From the NCBI GenBank assembly GCA_032355985.1, contig JAUKVZ010000002.1, positions 186,001 to 250,000 of the forward strand: a stretch of DNA of 64,000 bases, read 5' to 3'. The notes under the pieces were generated by a model. It saw nothing but the letters and a program-made list of their open reading frames with translations. It was not told where the DNA came from and ran no database searches. The translations under genes were made by a program, and so were the position numbers. Positions 25,737 to 35,386 of the stretch are shown in pieces; the stretch's first letter is position 1; each line of letters begins with the position of its first letter. Origin of the DNA: Sarcodiotheca gaudichaudii. Its lineage: Eukaryota > Rhodophyta > Florideophyceae > Gigartinales > Solieriaceae.

Positions 25737-26639
25737 TTATGAGCAGGGACCCCAGAGCGAGAGCACCATCGCGATATCACCGGCGCCGACGACGCCATCG
25801 CTGTCCGCATCTGCGCCGAAGGTCGACTCGCCCCATTCAGAGAGCACGGTCGAAACATCGTGCGCATCGACGACGCCGTCGCCTGTCAGATCGCCCGGGC
25901 ACGTCGGCGCCGCGGCCAGACCCAGCAGCGGCATCGGCGGATTCAAGCTGACCGAAGAAAGCACGCGTCCGGTCGAAGGATCGATCCGGCGCAGCTTTGC
26001 GTTTTGATTATCGATGCCCCACAACACGCCATTGGAAAACTCAATGTCGTTGACGGGATAACTGCCGTTGTTGCCAATCATCCCGTAGGACATCGGCTCG
26101 AGCGTCGGAGCGTGGGACTCAAACCCCGTGCCCTTCACATCGATCGTATAGAGCTTGCCTTCCGGATCGCGCGCCATGCCGTCAAAGTCGGCGCCGAAGT
26201 CCGAGTAATCGTGCAGCCCGTGATAGCGCCCCGAAGGATCCATCAAACGCATGATCTCCGACGAGCCGTTGGCGTCGAAGTCCAGGCTGATGGCGAGATA
26301 CTCGCCGTTGCTGGCAAGACCATCGCCGCGGCCGACGACGCGCTCATTGGAGAGCACTTCACCCGTGCGATGATCAACACCGATCAATCGCGAGCGAGCG
26401 TTGAACTTCGAGTTGAAGATGAAGACGCGATTGCCATGCAGCGCCATATCGCAGTCATGGATGTCGACATCAAGCGTCGCGACCACGGTCACGGCGCCGG
26501 TGTTCGTGTCGATCTTTACGAGCTCATCAGTGCCCGTGTTCATGCTGTACAGCGTGTCCGCAGCAGTCGCGCCTGCAAGGGCGCAAGCGCAGCCGAGCGT
26601 CGTGAGGATGGATGTCGTTCGTGTGGATCGGTGCAGCAT
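25737..26639 (-). CDS. Secreted beta-propeller-like protein with dockerin-like C-terminal tag
   Basis: 300 residues. A signal peptide ends near GATAAD. The body has repeated short beta strands (LVKIDTNTGAVTVV, LIGVDHRTGEVLS, LRRIDPSTGRVLSS) as in a propeller of the Kelch/NHL kind. The last 60 residues form two Ca-binding loops (DLTGDGVVDAHDVSTVLSEW and DADSDGVVGAGDIAMVLSLW), and the chain ends WGPCS. The same tag ends the proteins at 45005 and 48257. AGGA lies about ten bases before the ATG. The function of the propeller is unknown. Confidence 0.82.
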   Translation of the reverse strand: MLHRSTRTTSILTTLGCACALAGATAADTLYSMNTGTDELVKIDTNTGAVTVVATLDVDIHDCDMALHGNRVFIFNSKFNARSRLIGVDHRTGEVLSNERVVGRGDGLASNGEYLAISLDFDANGSSEIMRLMDPSGRYHGLHDYSDFGADFDGMARDPEGKLYTIDVKGTGFESHAPTLEPMSYGMIGNNGSYPVNDIEFSNGVLWGIDNQNAKLRRIDPSTGRVLSSVSLNPPMPLLGLAAAPTCPGDLTGDGVVDAHDVSTVLSEWGESTFGADADSDGVVGAGDIAMVLSLWGPCS

Positions 26640-26954
26640 GGCTCAGATTCCTGGCGGAAAGTGCGTCGTGCGGGATCCGAGCCGTCGTGCCCACTCCCTT
26701 GGGTCAGGGAGGATACGAATGCTCGGGGACAGGGGTTCCGTCGGATCTGAAGTTCTCGGTCCTTGTCGAGCCCTGTGAAAACAGGCAAGATCGGCAAGTG
26801 ACGTAAAAGCATCGACGTCGTCATCCCCCCTCCTTCACGCCGCAGGCCGTTTTTCATCCGGCAGCGCGTGAAACAGCGACGGACGCGCCGTCTGCGTCGA
26901 CCGTTGCGATCCTCTTCATGTCCTTTGGGATTTCTTCCCGGACGCGCTGCGCGA
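26640..26954. other. Intergenic stretch between purF and the dockerin-tagged gene
   Basis: About 315 bases on the shared minus-strand direction. A strong purine run (GGAGGGGGG, near 26830) precedes an ATG at about 26824, but the frame it opens runs out of phase into the downstream gene and has no recognisable product. No clear terminator was seen after purF. Confidence 0.4.
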
Positions 26955-28472
26955 TCAGTCGAACATCACCATCTGATTGCGCTCGAGAATCCCCTTTGCG
27001 AGGGGGTGCTCGATATCCAGCCGATAATCGCCGGAATAGCACGCGGTGCAGTAATGCGAGCCTGGGCGCTCCGGCGTTTCAACGCAGCGCAGCAATCCTT
27101 CAAGAGACAGATAGTGCAGGCTGTCCACACCCAGGAAGGCGCGAATCTCATCCACGGTCCTGCCGTTGGCGATCAGTTCCTCGCGCCGCGCGAAGTCCAC
27201 GCCAAAGAAGCATGGATGACGGATCGGCGGGCACGAGATCCTTAAGTGGATCTCCTCGGCGCCGGCTGATCGAAGCTGATCCATCTTCGCCTTCGTCGTG
27301 GTGCCGCGGACGATGGAGTCATCCACGACGATCACGCGCTTCCCGCGCACGATCTCCTCGACCACGTTCAGTTTCAGTCGCACGGCGTCGATGCGTTCGT
27401 TTTGCGTCGGCTTGATGAACGTGCGCCCGACGTACCGGTTCGGCACGATCCCTTCGCGATACGGGATGCCGCTGACGCGCGCGTATCCGTTTGCCGCCGA
27501 GCGACCGGAGTCCGGCATGGGCATCACCCAGTCCGCCTCGATCGGCGCCTCGCGCGACAGCTCTTCGCCCATGCGCTCGCGGATGATCTGCACGTTCTGC
27601 CCGAAGATGCGGCTGGATGGATTGGCGAAGTACACATGCTCGAAGACGCAGTGCGCGGGCTGCTCCGCCGTATCCGCAAAGCGGCGCGACTGCAGCCCTT
27701 CGTCATTAAGAGTGACGATCTCGCCCGGCTCGACTTCGCGTTCGTACGTGGCGCCGATCGCATCGAACGCCACCGTCTCACTTGCCACCACCCACTCACC
27801 GCTCGCCATGCGCCCGATGACCAGCGGCCGCCAACCCCAGGGATCCCGTGCCGCCTCCACACGATCGTGAAACAGAAAGACCATGCTGAACGCGCCCTGC
27901 AGCCTTCTCAGCGAAGCGCCCAGCGGATCGGGCGTCTTCTGCTGCGCCGGTGACGCCAGCAGATGAATCACCACTTCCGAATCGGAAGTCGTGTGAAAGA
28001 GATGCCCGTCGCGCTCGAAGTCCCGCCGCAGTCCGGCGGCATTGATCAGATTGCCGTTGTGCCCCACCGCCACCTGGCCATCGACATAGGACTCCAGCAG
28101 CGGCTGGGCATTGCAGGACAGACTCGCGCCCGTCGTTGAATAGCGATTGTGCCCGATCGCTCCGCCGGGGCGCCCGCTCTGCGTCGCCATGAGATCCAGA
28201 TCAGCAAGTGTGCGGCGATCGAAGACCTCGGCCACCAGGCCCATGCCCGTGTGATTCGCCAGCGTCACGCCGTCGGACACCGCGATCCCGGCCGATTCCT
28301 GCCCTCGATGCTGCTGGGCGTACAACGCGAAGTACGCCAACCGAGCCGGGTCTTTCGCCCCCCACACGCCAAAGACGCCGCACTTCTCCTTCTTCTCGCC
28401 TGAATCAGGCCAATGACATGCCTCCCGATTGGCAGGACGGGATCGAAGGACGGGCAGCGGCAGCCTCTTCAT
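26955..28472 (-). CDS. purF: Amidophosphoribosyltransferase
   Basis: 505 residues. PurF makes phosphoribosylamine from PRPP and glutamine, the first step of purine synthesis. The chain starts with a propeptide of about 30 residues; Cys31 in EKCGVFGVWG is the glutaminase nucleophile exposed after cleavage. The N-terminal Ntn-glutaminase half has QHRGQESAGI and GHNRYSTTG. The C-terminal phosphoribosyltransferase half has the PRPP loop VIVVDDSIVRGTTTK. Cys residues near the C-terminus (CPPIRHPCFFG, SHYCTACYSG) fit the [4Fe-4S] type of PurF. ATG 28472 is preferred to an in-frame TTG six bases earlier. Confidence 0.97.
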   Translation of the reverse strand: MKRLPLPVLRSRPANREACHWPDSGEKKEKCGVFGVWGAKDPARLAYFALYAQQHRGQESAGIAVSDGVTLANHTGMGLVAEVFDRRTLADLDLMATQSGRPGGAIGHNRYSTTGASLSCNAQPLLESYVDGQVAVGHNGNLINAAGLRRDFERDGHLFHTTSDSEVVIHLLASPAQQKTPDPLGASLRRLQGAFSMVFLFHDRVEAARDPWGWRPLVIGRMASGEWVVASETVAFDAIGATYEREVEPGEIVTLNDEGLQSRRFADTAEQPAHCVFEHVYFANPSSRIFGQNVQIIRERMGEELSREAPIEADWVMPMPDSGRSAANGYARVSGIPYREGIVPNRYVGRTFIKPTQNERIDAVRLKLNVVEEIVRGKRVIVVDDSIVRGTTTKAKMDQLRSAGAEEIHLRISCPPIRHPCFFGVDFARREELIANGRTVDEIRAFLGVDSLHYLSLEGLLRCVETPERPGSHYCTACYSGDYRLDIEHPLAKGILERNQMVMFD

Positions 28473-28783
28473 GGACAAGTCGATAAGCCTCGGCGCACGA
28501 TCTCTTTCTCACAGGGTGGGACGGCGCGCCAATGGTAGCCATCGCCGGACGCCGCGCCCCGGATTCCGCCTCCCCGGCTGACGGGAATTCGTGATCGCCT
28601 TGACGGGGCGGTCAGACTCTGCTGAAATCCCCGGCTCACAACTTTTTCAGAAGACCGGATCGACCGGACATCCGACGCCCCGATGGGCCGGATGAGCCGG
28701 AGCCTGGGCCGCAGACGCGGGACCCCACGCCGATCGCTCACCAGCGCCTTTCGATCGACGCATCGAAAGAGACGGAGAACACC
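28473..28783. promoter_or_regulatory. Divergent promoter region of purF and rpsD
   Basis: On the plus strand TTGACG (28600-28605), a 17-base spacer and TGAAAT (28623-28628) form a fair promoter for rpsD with a leader of about 150 bases. That leader could hold an S4-binding autoregulatory structure, which I could not confirm. On the minus strand a TACCAT box near 28535 would give purF a leader of about 55 bases. Confidence 0.55.
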
Positions 28784-29383
28784 ATGGCTCGTTACCTCGG
28801 CCCCAAGGTCAAGTTGTCGCGGCGCGTCGGCGTCGCCATCGCCGACCTTCCCAAGCACACCGCCAAGAGACAGCTTTCACCCCCCGGCATGCACGGCTAC
28901 CGCGGGCGTCGTCTGCGTGACTACGGCCTGCGCCTCAACGAGAAGCAGAAGCTGCGCTTCCACTACAACGTGATGGAGAAGCAGTTCCGCCGCTACGTTG
29001 ACGAAGCCAAGCGCCGCAAGGGCAACACGGGCGACATTCTCGTCCAGCTCCTCGAGCGTCGCCTCGACAACGTGATCCGTCGCTCCGGCTTTGTCCGCTC
29101 GATCTGGGCGGCTCGTCAGCTTGTTGCGCACGGTCACGTCCTGGTCAACGGCCGCAAGTGCGATCGTCCCAGCTTCTCCGTTCGCCCCGGCGACACGATC
29201 GCGCTGAAGGATCGCATCCACACGCTCGCCCGGGACAACATGGAGTCGCTGGTCGGCCACATCGTGCCCGGCTGGCTGGACGTCAATCCCAGCGAGCTCA
29301 GCGCCAAGGTCGTCTCCCTGCCGGTGATCGACGAGGTGCCCTTCGAGGTCAACATGAACCTCATCGTCGAGTTCTATCGTTAA
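28784..29383 (+). CDS. rpsD: 30S ribosomal protein S4
   Basis: 199 residues, normal length. It begins MARYLGPKVKLSRR, includes the Pro-Gly-rich PPGMHGYRGRR segment, and has the S4 RNA-binding domain (RRLDNVIRRSGF, HGHVLVNGRK). S4 binds 16S rRNA early and nucleates assembly of the small subunit body. It lacks the N-terminal zinc-binding Cys found in some S4 proteins. It stands alone here, away from the alpha operon genes (rpsM, rpsK, rpoA) that often accompany it. GGAGA precedes the ATG. Confidence 0.97.
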   Translation: MARYLGPKVKLSRRVGVAIADLPKHTAKRQLSPPGMHGYRGRRLRDYGLRLNEKQKLRFHYNVMEKQFRRYVDEAKRRKGNTGDILVQLLERRLDNVIRRSGFVRSIWAARQLVAHGHVLVNGRKCDRPSFSVRPGDTIALKDRIHTLARDNMESLVGHIVPGWLDVNPSELSAKVVSLPVIDEVPFEVNMNLIVEFYR

Positions 29384-29539
29384 AGAAGCTGATGCTGCGA
29401 GAGCGCGGAAGGTCTTCCTTTCGCATCTCGCGCTCCGTGCACGTCGCGTTTCGCGGCGCGCTATTCACTCTCGATGCGTTCGGGCGCGCCGCGCGTCGCG
29501 CCGACATCTTCAATCGATTGATCCGGGAACGGTGGCGTC

Positions 29540-31573
29540 ATGCTCAAGTTCTTCCGTAAATACAACAAGCTGATCCTTGCGGTCGGCGGCTCGCTTCTCA
29601 TGGTCGTCTTTCTGCTGCCGCAGGCGCTGCAGCAGGTCGGCACCGGCGGCATGGATCCCGTCGTCGCCAAGATCGGCGGGCGTGACGTGACGGCTTCGAA
29701 CGTTCGCGAAGCCAGCGTGGCGCTGGAGCTCTACGCGAACATGATGCCGCCGCTGAACGCCAATCAGTTGCCCCCGGTGTTGCAGCTCACCGGCGTCAAC
29801 TTCGAAGATGGCCGGCCTGACCCGGAGCACTGGCTCCTGCTGACCACCGCAGCGAAGAAGCATGGCTTCGTCGGAGGCGTGCAGGACGGACGCACCTGGA
29901 TCCCCGAGCTTGCGTACAACTTCTCCATCACGCGTGAGCGGATCATCGATCAGCAGCGCGCACAGCTTCAGGCTCTCGGCATTGATCCAGCGCAGTTCGG
30001 ATACACCGACATCGATCGCGAAGCGGAAGAGCGCGCGATGATCGAGCAGATGTCGCTCACCATTGACAATGTCATCCGCAACGGCATCAACAGATACAGA
30101 CCTGAGCCGGGCAAGATCGAGGAGTTCCTCGCCGAAGCTCGCGGCGTCGTGCGCATGTATCAGGCGTATGAGGACGCCATCAAGCTTTCTGATGTCGAAG
30201 CCATCCGCGAGGTGCGCAAGTTCTTCGATCAGGCGCGCGTCGATTACGCGATGATCGATCCCGAGCCGCTCATCGCGACCGTGCCGGAGCCCACCGAAGA
30301 GGAGATCGTCGCGCAGTTCGAAGCGTATCGCGATGTTCCGCAGGGGCAGGGCGAGCACGGCTTCGGCTATCGCCAGGATCCCGTCGTCGCGGCCGAATGG
30401 ATCAAGATCAATCGCGACGAGATCGCCGAGATCGTCAAGCTCGATCCGCTCGAAGTGTCGACCCGCTATCAGCGCGACAAGCACCTGTACGTGGGCGACT
30501 TCAAGGAAGCGCGCCCCGTGGTCGAGCGCAAAATGAAAGAGGAGAAGATCGAGGAGACGGCGCAGCACGTCGTTCGCCTCGTGCAGGCTGAGATCCTCAA
30601 GCGCGAGCCGGAGTACAAGCGGGAGCAGGGCATCGTGCAGCTTCCCGAAGACTGGCTGGACAATCGCGCTGAGTTCCAGGCTGTTGCGGACGCCGTCAAT
30701 GCCGAGCTGTCCGAGGAGTTCGACGCCGAAGATGTCGTCGAAGTCGTCGAGACCGCCAATACTCGAGGCCTGATGGATCGAGACGCGATGAGAGCCCTCC
30801 TGCAGACCGGCATCGGCAGCGCCCGGCAGCGCCGCGGGCCGCGCAGCGTTTCATTCGGCGATCTCGTCTTCAACACGCGCGAGCTGAATCCTGATTCGGC
30901 GCTTGAAGTGCAGATCGGCCCCGTCGATCGACGCTTCCTGACCGATCCTGACAACAACATGTACTTCTACCGCGTCCTCAACGCCAAACCCGCGCGTCCG
31001 GCGGAGAGTGTTGATCAGGTGCGCGGCCTGATCGTGGCGGATCTCAAGCGACTCGCCGCATACAACAAGCTGCTCGACATGCGGGAGACCATCCGCACTG
31101 ACGCCATCGTCAACTTCGATCGAGTTGTTGACGATCAGGACGCCACGATCGTGTCGGACATCAACGTGCGTCGCGGCGGCACCATCAATCCTGCGATCGG
31201 ACAGCCGACGAACAACGACTTCAATAACGAAGACGTGCGCACGGCGATCATGGATTACGTCGAGATGCTCGATCCGCGACTCGACGCCCTGGATCGCGGT
31301 CCGGAGAAGAACATCATCGTCGTGCCCTCGCCCGATTTCCTGCAGCTCGCGTTGGTGCGGATCGAATCCGTCGAGCCCATCGCCGTGGAGACGTATCGAA
31401 AGCTGGAGCCACGCGTCGCCAGCGCCGTCGATCCTGAGATCAGCGGCTTCGTGGATGAACCCGAGTGGCCCTTCAGCAAGGCGCGTCTGGCTGCCCGACT
31501 CGGATACACGTCCGAGCGCAAGCAGCGCGAAGAGGATGAAGCTGAGGATGCCGCGCTCGCCACGGGCGAGTGA
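29540..31573 (+). CDS. Membrane-anchored SurA-N/PpiD-like protein
   Basis: 677 residues with one N-terminal membrane anchor (KLILAVGGSLLMVVFLLPQAL) and a large periplasmic part. The segment after the anchor (VVAKIGGRDVTASNVREAS) is the start of a SurA N-terminal-type domain as in PpiD, the anchored periplasmic foldase. A clear parvulin PPIase motif was not found, so catalytic isomerase activity is doubtful. The C-terminal end is strongly acidic. The gene follows rpsD by 156 bases and is probably independent. The likely role is chaperone work on exported proteins. Confidence 0.7.
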   Translation: MLKFFRKYNKLILAVGGSLLMVVFLLPQALQQVGTGGMDPVVAKIGGRDVTASNVREASVALELYANMMPPLNANQLPPVLQLTGVNFEDGRPDPEHWLLLTTAAKKHGFVGGVQDGRTWIPELAYNFSITRERIIDQQRAQLQALGIDPAQFGYTDIDREAEERAMIEQMSLTIDNVIRNGINRYRPEPGKIEEFLAEARGVVRMYQAYEDAIKLSDVEAIREVRKFFDQARVDYAMIDPEPLIATVPEPTEEEIVAQFEAYRDVPQGQGEHGFGYRQDPVVAAEWIKINRDEIAEIVKLDPLEVSTRYQRDKHLYVGDFKEARPVVERKMKEEKIEETAQHVVRLVQAEILKREPEYKREQGIVQLPEDWLDNRAEFQAVADAVNAELSEEFDAEDVVEVVETANTRGLMDRDAMRALLQTGIGSARQRRGPRSVSFGDLVFNTRELNPDSALEVQIGPVDRRFLTDPDNNMYFYRVLNAKPARPAESVDQVRGLIVADLKRLAAYNKLLDMRETIRTDAIVNFDRVVDDQDATIVSDINVRRGGTINPAIGQPTNNDFNNEDVRTAIMDYVEMLDPRLDALDRGPEKNIIVVPSPDFLQLALVRIESVEPIAVETYRKLEPRVASAVDPEISGFVDEPEWPFSKARLAARLGYTSERKQREEDEAEDAALATGE

Positions 31574-31586
31574 TCGAGCAATCGCT

Positions 31587-31874
31587 CTAGATCAGTTCCG
31601 AGACATGCGCATCCAAATCGGGATGACGCCTTCGCGCCGTCGCCGCATCCAGAGTCTGCGGCAGCTTCGTCTCAGGATGTGATTCAACCAGATAGCGGAT
31701 CACCGCCGCGGCGACCTTCGAGGGTGAATCACGCCCGCCGCTCCAGAACTCGTAATCGACCCAGCTCAGTCGCAGGCGGCATGCGCTGGCCTGGCCATCG
31801 GGCGGCTGCGCTTTGATCTCGAAGATCCATCCGCCTTCGCACTCAGTTTCACTCTGGACCTCGATGAACGCCAC
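31587..31874 (-). CDS. Conserved small hypothetical protein
   Basis: 95 residues from GTG 31874, with AAAGGAG five bases upstream. An overlapping ATG is out of frame. The protein is mixed alpha/beta with Trp-rich strands (ECEGGWIFEIKA, LRLSWVDYEFWSGG) and no membrane segment or known motif. The strong ribosome-binding site and the ordered sequence support a real gene. It converges on the SurA-N-like gene, 13 bases away, and is divergent from the permease gene at 31949. Confidence 0.65.
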   Translation of the reverse strand: MAFIEVQSETECEGGWIFEIKAQPPDGQASACRLRLSWVDYEFWSGGRDSPSKVAAAVIRYLVESHPETKLPQTLDAATARRRHPDLDAHVSELI

Positions 31875-31948
31875 GCATGCTCCTTTGACCGGTACGATCT
31901 CACGATAGCCGAACGGAAACGCGTGATCAGGAGTCCCGCCGCACAGGC

Positions 31949-33280
31949 ATGTATTTCATCCTTGAGACAATCCGCCTCGGACTGAAGAATCTGCGTCTGC
32001 ACATGCTTCGCTCGACGCTCACGGCGCTGGGCATCATTCTGGGCGTGACGGCCGTCATCACGATGGTCTCGATCGGTGAGGGCTCCAAGCGGCAGGCGCT
32101 TGAGCAGATCGAACGCCTGGGCGCCCGCAACCTCATCATCCGATCGCTGAAGCCGGCCGAGTCCGCGCAGGCTCAGGGCGGGCAGCAGCGTTCGTGGGTG
32201 CTGAAGTACGGGCTCACCTACGGTGACCTCGATGTCATCCGTGAGAACTTCGCCGACGCGGAGGCGCTCGTTTCGCTCAAGTCGGTGGGCGGCCAGATCC
32301 TGCGCGGCGACCGGCGCATGGTCTCGCAGTCCTTCGGCGTCGAGCCGGATGTGCTGGACGTCGCCAGGCTCCGACTCAAGCGCGGCAGATACATCACGCA
32401 GGAGGACATGGACCAGAAGGCCATGGTCGCCGTCATCGGCGCCGAGGTCGCCAGTGCGCTCTTTCCCTTTAACGATCCGCTGGGAATGACCTTCCGGATT
32501 GACGAACAGGTCGTTCAGGTCGTTGGCGAGCTTGAGCCCGTCGGACTCGCGGGCGGCGCAGCGGGAACCCTGGTCGGACGCGACTTCAATCTCGACGTTC
32601 ACATCCCGCTTTCCGCGGCCAAGGAGATGTTCGGCGACACAGTGGTGCGCCGATCCAGCGGATCATCCAGCGCCGAAGAAGTTGAAGTCTATGAGATCTA
32701 CGTCGTCGCGCCGGGACGTGAGCGCGTGCTGGCCGACGCCGCACGGCTGGAAAGGCTGCTTGCCGCACTCCATCCGCGCGATAAGGACTACGAGCTGCAC
32801 GTCCCCTACCAACTGCTTGAGTCCGCTCGCAAGACGGCGCTGACATGGAGCCTCGTCCTCGGCGCCATTGCGGGCATCTCCCTGCTGGTCGGCGGCATCG
32901 GCATCATGAACATCATGCTTGCATCGGTCACGGAGCGCACCCGCGAGATCGGCATTCGCCGCGCACTGGGCGCCACGCGCAAGCACATCATCTCGCAGTT
33001 CCTCGTGGAGACGGGCGTCCTCAGCGCTATCGGCGGCTTGCTGGGAGTTGCGCTGGGCGTCGGCCTCAGCATCCTCATCGGCTGGGGCTCGGGCATCGCC
33101 CACCTGCTGCCGCTGATCGGAGAGTTCTTCTCAGCCGATACGAATCTGCCGACGACGCTCACGGGCTGGTCGATCATCCTGTCCTTCACCGTCGCGACGG
33201 CCACAGGTCTGATCTTCGGGATCTATCCCGCCATCGTCGCCGCGAGGCAGGATCCGATCGTCGCGCTGCGGCATGATTGA
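31949..33280 (+). CDS. MacB/FtsX-family ABC transporter permease
   Basis: 443 residues with the MacB_PCD layout: an N-terminal helix preceded by LKNLRLHMLRSTLTALGIILGV, a periplasmic domain of about 230 residues, and three C-terminal helices with the FtsX signature RTREIGIRRALGATRKHII. It moves or extracts envelope substrates (lipids, peptides or lipoproteins) by mechanotransmission, driven by an ABC ATPase. No ATPase or periplasmic adaptor gene is adjacent, so the partner must lie elsewhere. Confidence 0.9.
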   Translation: MYFILETIRLGLKNLRLHMLRSTLTALGIILGVTAVITMVSIGEGSKRQALEQIERLGARNLIIRSLKPAESAQAQGGQQRSWVLKYGLTYGDLDVIRENFADAEALVSLKSVGGQILRGDRRMVSQSFGVEPDVLDVARLRLKRGRYITQEDMDQKAMVAVIGAEVASALFPFNDPLGMTFRIDEQVVQVVGELEPVGLAGGAAGTLVGRDFNLDVHIPLSAAKEMFGDTVVRRSSGSSSAEEVEVYEIYVVAPGRERVLADAARLERLLAALHPRDKDYELHVPYQLLESARKTALTWSLVLGAIAGISLLVGGIGIMNIMLASVTERTREIGIRRALGATRKHIISQFLVETGVLSAIGGLLGVALGVGLSILIGWGSGIAHLLPLIGEFFSADTNLPTTLTGWSIILSFTVATATGLIFGIYPAIVAARQDPIVALRHD

Positions 33281-33313
33281 TCGTCGGATCGCTCGCCTGT
33301 GCGTCGGCACGGC

Positions 33314-33319
33314 TACACT
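33314..33319 (+). promoter_or_regulatory. -10 box TACACT, six bases before the GTG at 33326
   Basis: TACACT, then CGCCGC, then GTG. The exact six-base gap supports the GTG at 33326 over an in-frame GTG at 33299, which would lie upstream of this promoter. Confidence 0.6.
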
Positions 33320-33325
33320 CGCCGC

Positions 33326-34699
33326 GTGACCGAACCCAAGACACTCGATATCACCGACGCCGCCCGCGATCGCGCGATTCGCAGGCTTGCCCATCAGATC
33401 AAGCGATTCCCTGATCTCGACCTTCGTCCGATGGAGATGGATGATCTGGCGCCTCGTGACGCGGCCTTTGCCCATGCGCTGGAAGAGGCGGCGACGCGCC
33501 GGTGGCTGACGATCGAGTACCTGCTGTCGCAGGGCGCTTCGCGGCCTCTGGAAGAGATCGAGCCGCGCGTCCGCGCCGCGCTCATGGCGGGCGCCGCCCA
33601 GCTTCTGTTTCTCGATCGCGTGCCTGATCACGCGGCCATCAATGAGACGGTCCAGTGGGCCAAGAGCGCCGTTCGGCCGGGCGCCGGCGGCTTCGTGAAC
33701 TCCATCCTTCGGCGCGTGTCTGAAATGCGATCCGATGATCCGCCGCGCGACGCATGGACGGATCGGCGTGATGAGATTCCGCTCGCCGATGGCCGCGCGC
33801 TGGTCCTCTCCGGCGAGCTGCTTCCGGAAGATCCGAAGCAGCGCCTTGCGATCGCGACGAGCAATCCAACAGACCTGCTTGATCTGTGGGCTGAGGCGAT
33901 GCCGCTGCGCGATGTTCGCAAGCTCGCCGTCCATGGCCTGGCTCACCCGCCGGTCATTCTCAATACGGCTCACATCGAAACGCCGCTCGACCTGGCCATG
34001 GTCAACGCGCACATCCTCATTCCGCACACGGCGCCGGGGCATCATGTCTTCACGGGCGATCGGCAGGCGCTGATCCAGCTTCTTGAGGATCGTCCTGATC
34101 TGTGGGTGCAGGATCCGGCGTCGAGTCTCGCGGCCATGAGTGTGGTGGATCTTCGGCCGGAGCTGATCATCGACGTGTGCGCGGGCCGCGGCACCAAGAC
34201 GCGCCAGCTTGCCAGCGCCTTTCCGAATGCACAGATCGTGGCCACCGATATCGATCCCGCCCGGCAGCGCGACCTGAATCGCGTCTTCGCTGATCATCCG
34301 CGTGTGAAGGTGATCTTTTATCGCGACCTGGACAAGTGGGCGGGGCAGGCGGATCTGATTCTTCTGGATGTGCCCTGCTCCAATACGGGCGTCCTCGCCA
34401 GACGCATCGAGGCTCGTTATCGAGCCGGTGAAGCGCAGACGAAGGGCCTTGTTGAACTGCAAAGGCAGATTCTGATCCACGCTCTGCGTCTGATGGCCGG
34501 GCCCGCGGGCAGCCGCCGAGGCCGCATCCTGTATTCAACTTGCAGCCTTGATGCGAGGGAAAACGAGGAGCAGGCCGCCTGGGCGGCCAAGTGGCATGAT
34601 CTGAAGATGGAGCGCGAAAACCGGAGACTTTCCGGAGGCGGACCGGGTCAGCCGCCCGAGAATTACTCCGACGGCGCCTACGCTGTCCTTCTGGCATGA
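33326..34699 (+). CDS. rsmB: 16S rRNA m5C967 methyltransferase, RsmB/NOP2 family
   Basis: 457 residues. An N-terminal NusB-like RNA-binding domain (about 1-150, with AALMAGAAQLLFLDRVPDHAAINETV) is joined to a SAM-dependent methyltransferase. Motif I is CAGRGTKTRQLA; the SAM-binding Asp is in VATDID; both catalytic Cys are present in DVPCSNTG and YSTCSLDARENEEQ. It methylates cytosine C5 in 16S rRNA. NusB fusion and length fit RsmB rather than RsmF. Confidence 0.93.
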   Translation: MTEPKTLDITDAARDRAIRRLAHQIKRFPDLDLRPMEMDDLAPRDAAFAHALEEAATRRWLTIEYLLSQGASRPLEEIEPRVRAALMAGAAQLLFLDRVPDHAAINETVQWAKSAVRPGAGGFVNSILRRVSEMRSDDPPRDAWTDRRDEIPLADGRALVLSGELLPEDPKQRLAIATSNPTDLLDLWAEAMPLRDVRKLAVHGLAHPPVILNTAHIETPLDLAMVNAHILIPHTAPGHHVFTGDRQALIQLLEDRPDLWVQDPASSLAAMSVVDLRPELIIDVCAGRGTKTRQLASAFPNAQIVATDIDPARQRDLNRVFADHPRVKVIFYRDLDKWAGQADLILLDVPCSNTGVLARRIEARYRAGEAQTKGLVELQRQILIHALRLMAGPAGSRRGRILYSTCSLDARENEEQAAWAAKWHDLKMERENRRLSGGGPGQPPENYSDGAYAVLLA

Positions 34700-34868
34700 G
34701 AACCGCAGATTCTGGTTGGTTTTGCAAGCGCCGGTGGCAAGGTAGTATGAAACGTCCGGAGGATTGGAGACGCCGCCGACGCGAACAGGATCGACGGCTG
34801 ACCACTTTCTGAACTCGCACGTCATTCCGGCGCCGCAGCCGGAGGGCCCTCGCTGTTCGAGGCCGCAC

Positions 34869-35336
34869 ATGAATCTGCTCGACATTCTTTCGATTGATTG
34901 CATCAAGGCGCCGCTTGAAGCGACGGATAAGAAGGGCGTCATTGACGAACTTGTCGACGTCCTCGCCAAGGCCGGCAAAGTCATTGATGCCGATGGTCTC
35001 AAGAACGCCGTCTGGTCGCGCGAGCAAACGCGCACGACAGGCATCGGCCATGGTCTCGCCATTCCGCACGGCAAGTGCGAAGGCTTGACGGATCTCGCCA
35101 TCGCCATCGGCAAGCCTGCTCAGCCGATCGACTTTGCAGCGATTGATCAGAAGCCCGTCAGCCTTGTCATTCTGCTCGCAAGCCCCATCGATCGCACGAG
35201 CGATCACATCCAGGCGCTTGCCCGCGTCAGCAGGCTGATGACCAAGGAAGACTTCCGCAACGCGATCTACAGCGCGACGACTCCCGAGCAGATCTTCTCG
35301 CTGCTTGAAGAGTCTGAACAACAGGTCGCTTCGTAA
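34869..35336 (+). CDS. ptsN: PTS EIIA domain protein of the nitrogen-regulatory (PtsN) type
   Basis: 155 residues, a single EIIA-type-2 domain. The phosphorylated His lies in GIGHGLAIPHGK. The fructose/mannitol-type EIIA fold continues to SHIQALARVSRLM-like sequence near the C-terminus. With no EIIB/EIIC transporter genes near, a regulatory role is most likely. The start at 34869 (MNLLDIL) matches the family N-terminus; longer in-frame versions begin in non-conserved sequence. The 169-base upstream region has a TAGTAT at 34743-34748 that may be its -10. Confidence 0.88.
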   Translation: MNLLDILSIDCIKAPLEATDKKGVIDELVDVLAKAGKVIDADGLKNAVWSREQTRTTGIGHGLAIPHGKCEGLTDLAIAIGKPAQPIDFAAIDQKPVSLVILLASPIDRTSDHIQALARVSRLMTKEDFRNAIYSATTPEQIFSLLEESEQQVAS

Positions 35337-35386
35337 GCCGCGCGACGCTTATTGAACAACTGAGTTGAATGTGATTCGCAGCGTGA

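Noticed and set aside
26540-26857. A minus-strand frame with a very strong purine run (GGAGGGGGG) before its ATG
   Set aside because: It runs out of frame into the start of the dockerin-tagged gene and its sequence shows no protein-like pattern.
34747-34812. A 21-codon Arg-rich frame before ptsN
   Set aside because: The ATG overlaps the likely -10 box TAGTAT, so it would not be in the transcript.
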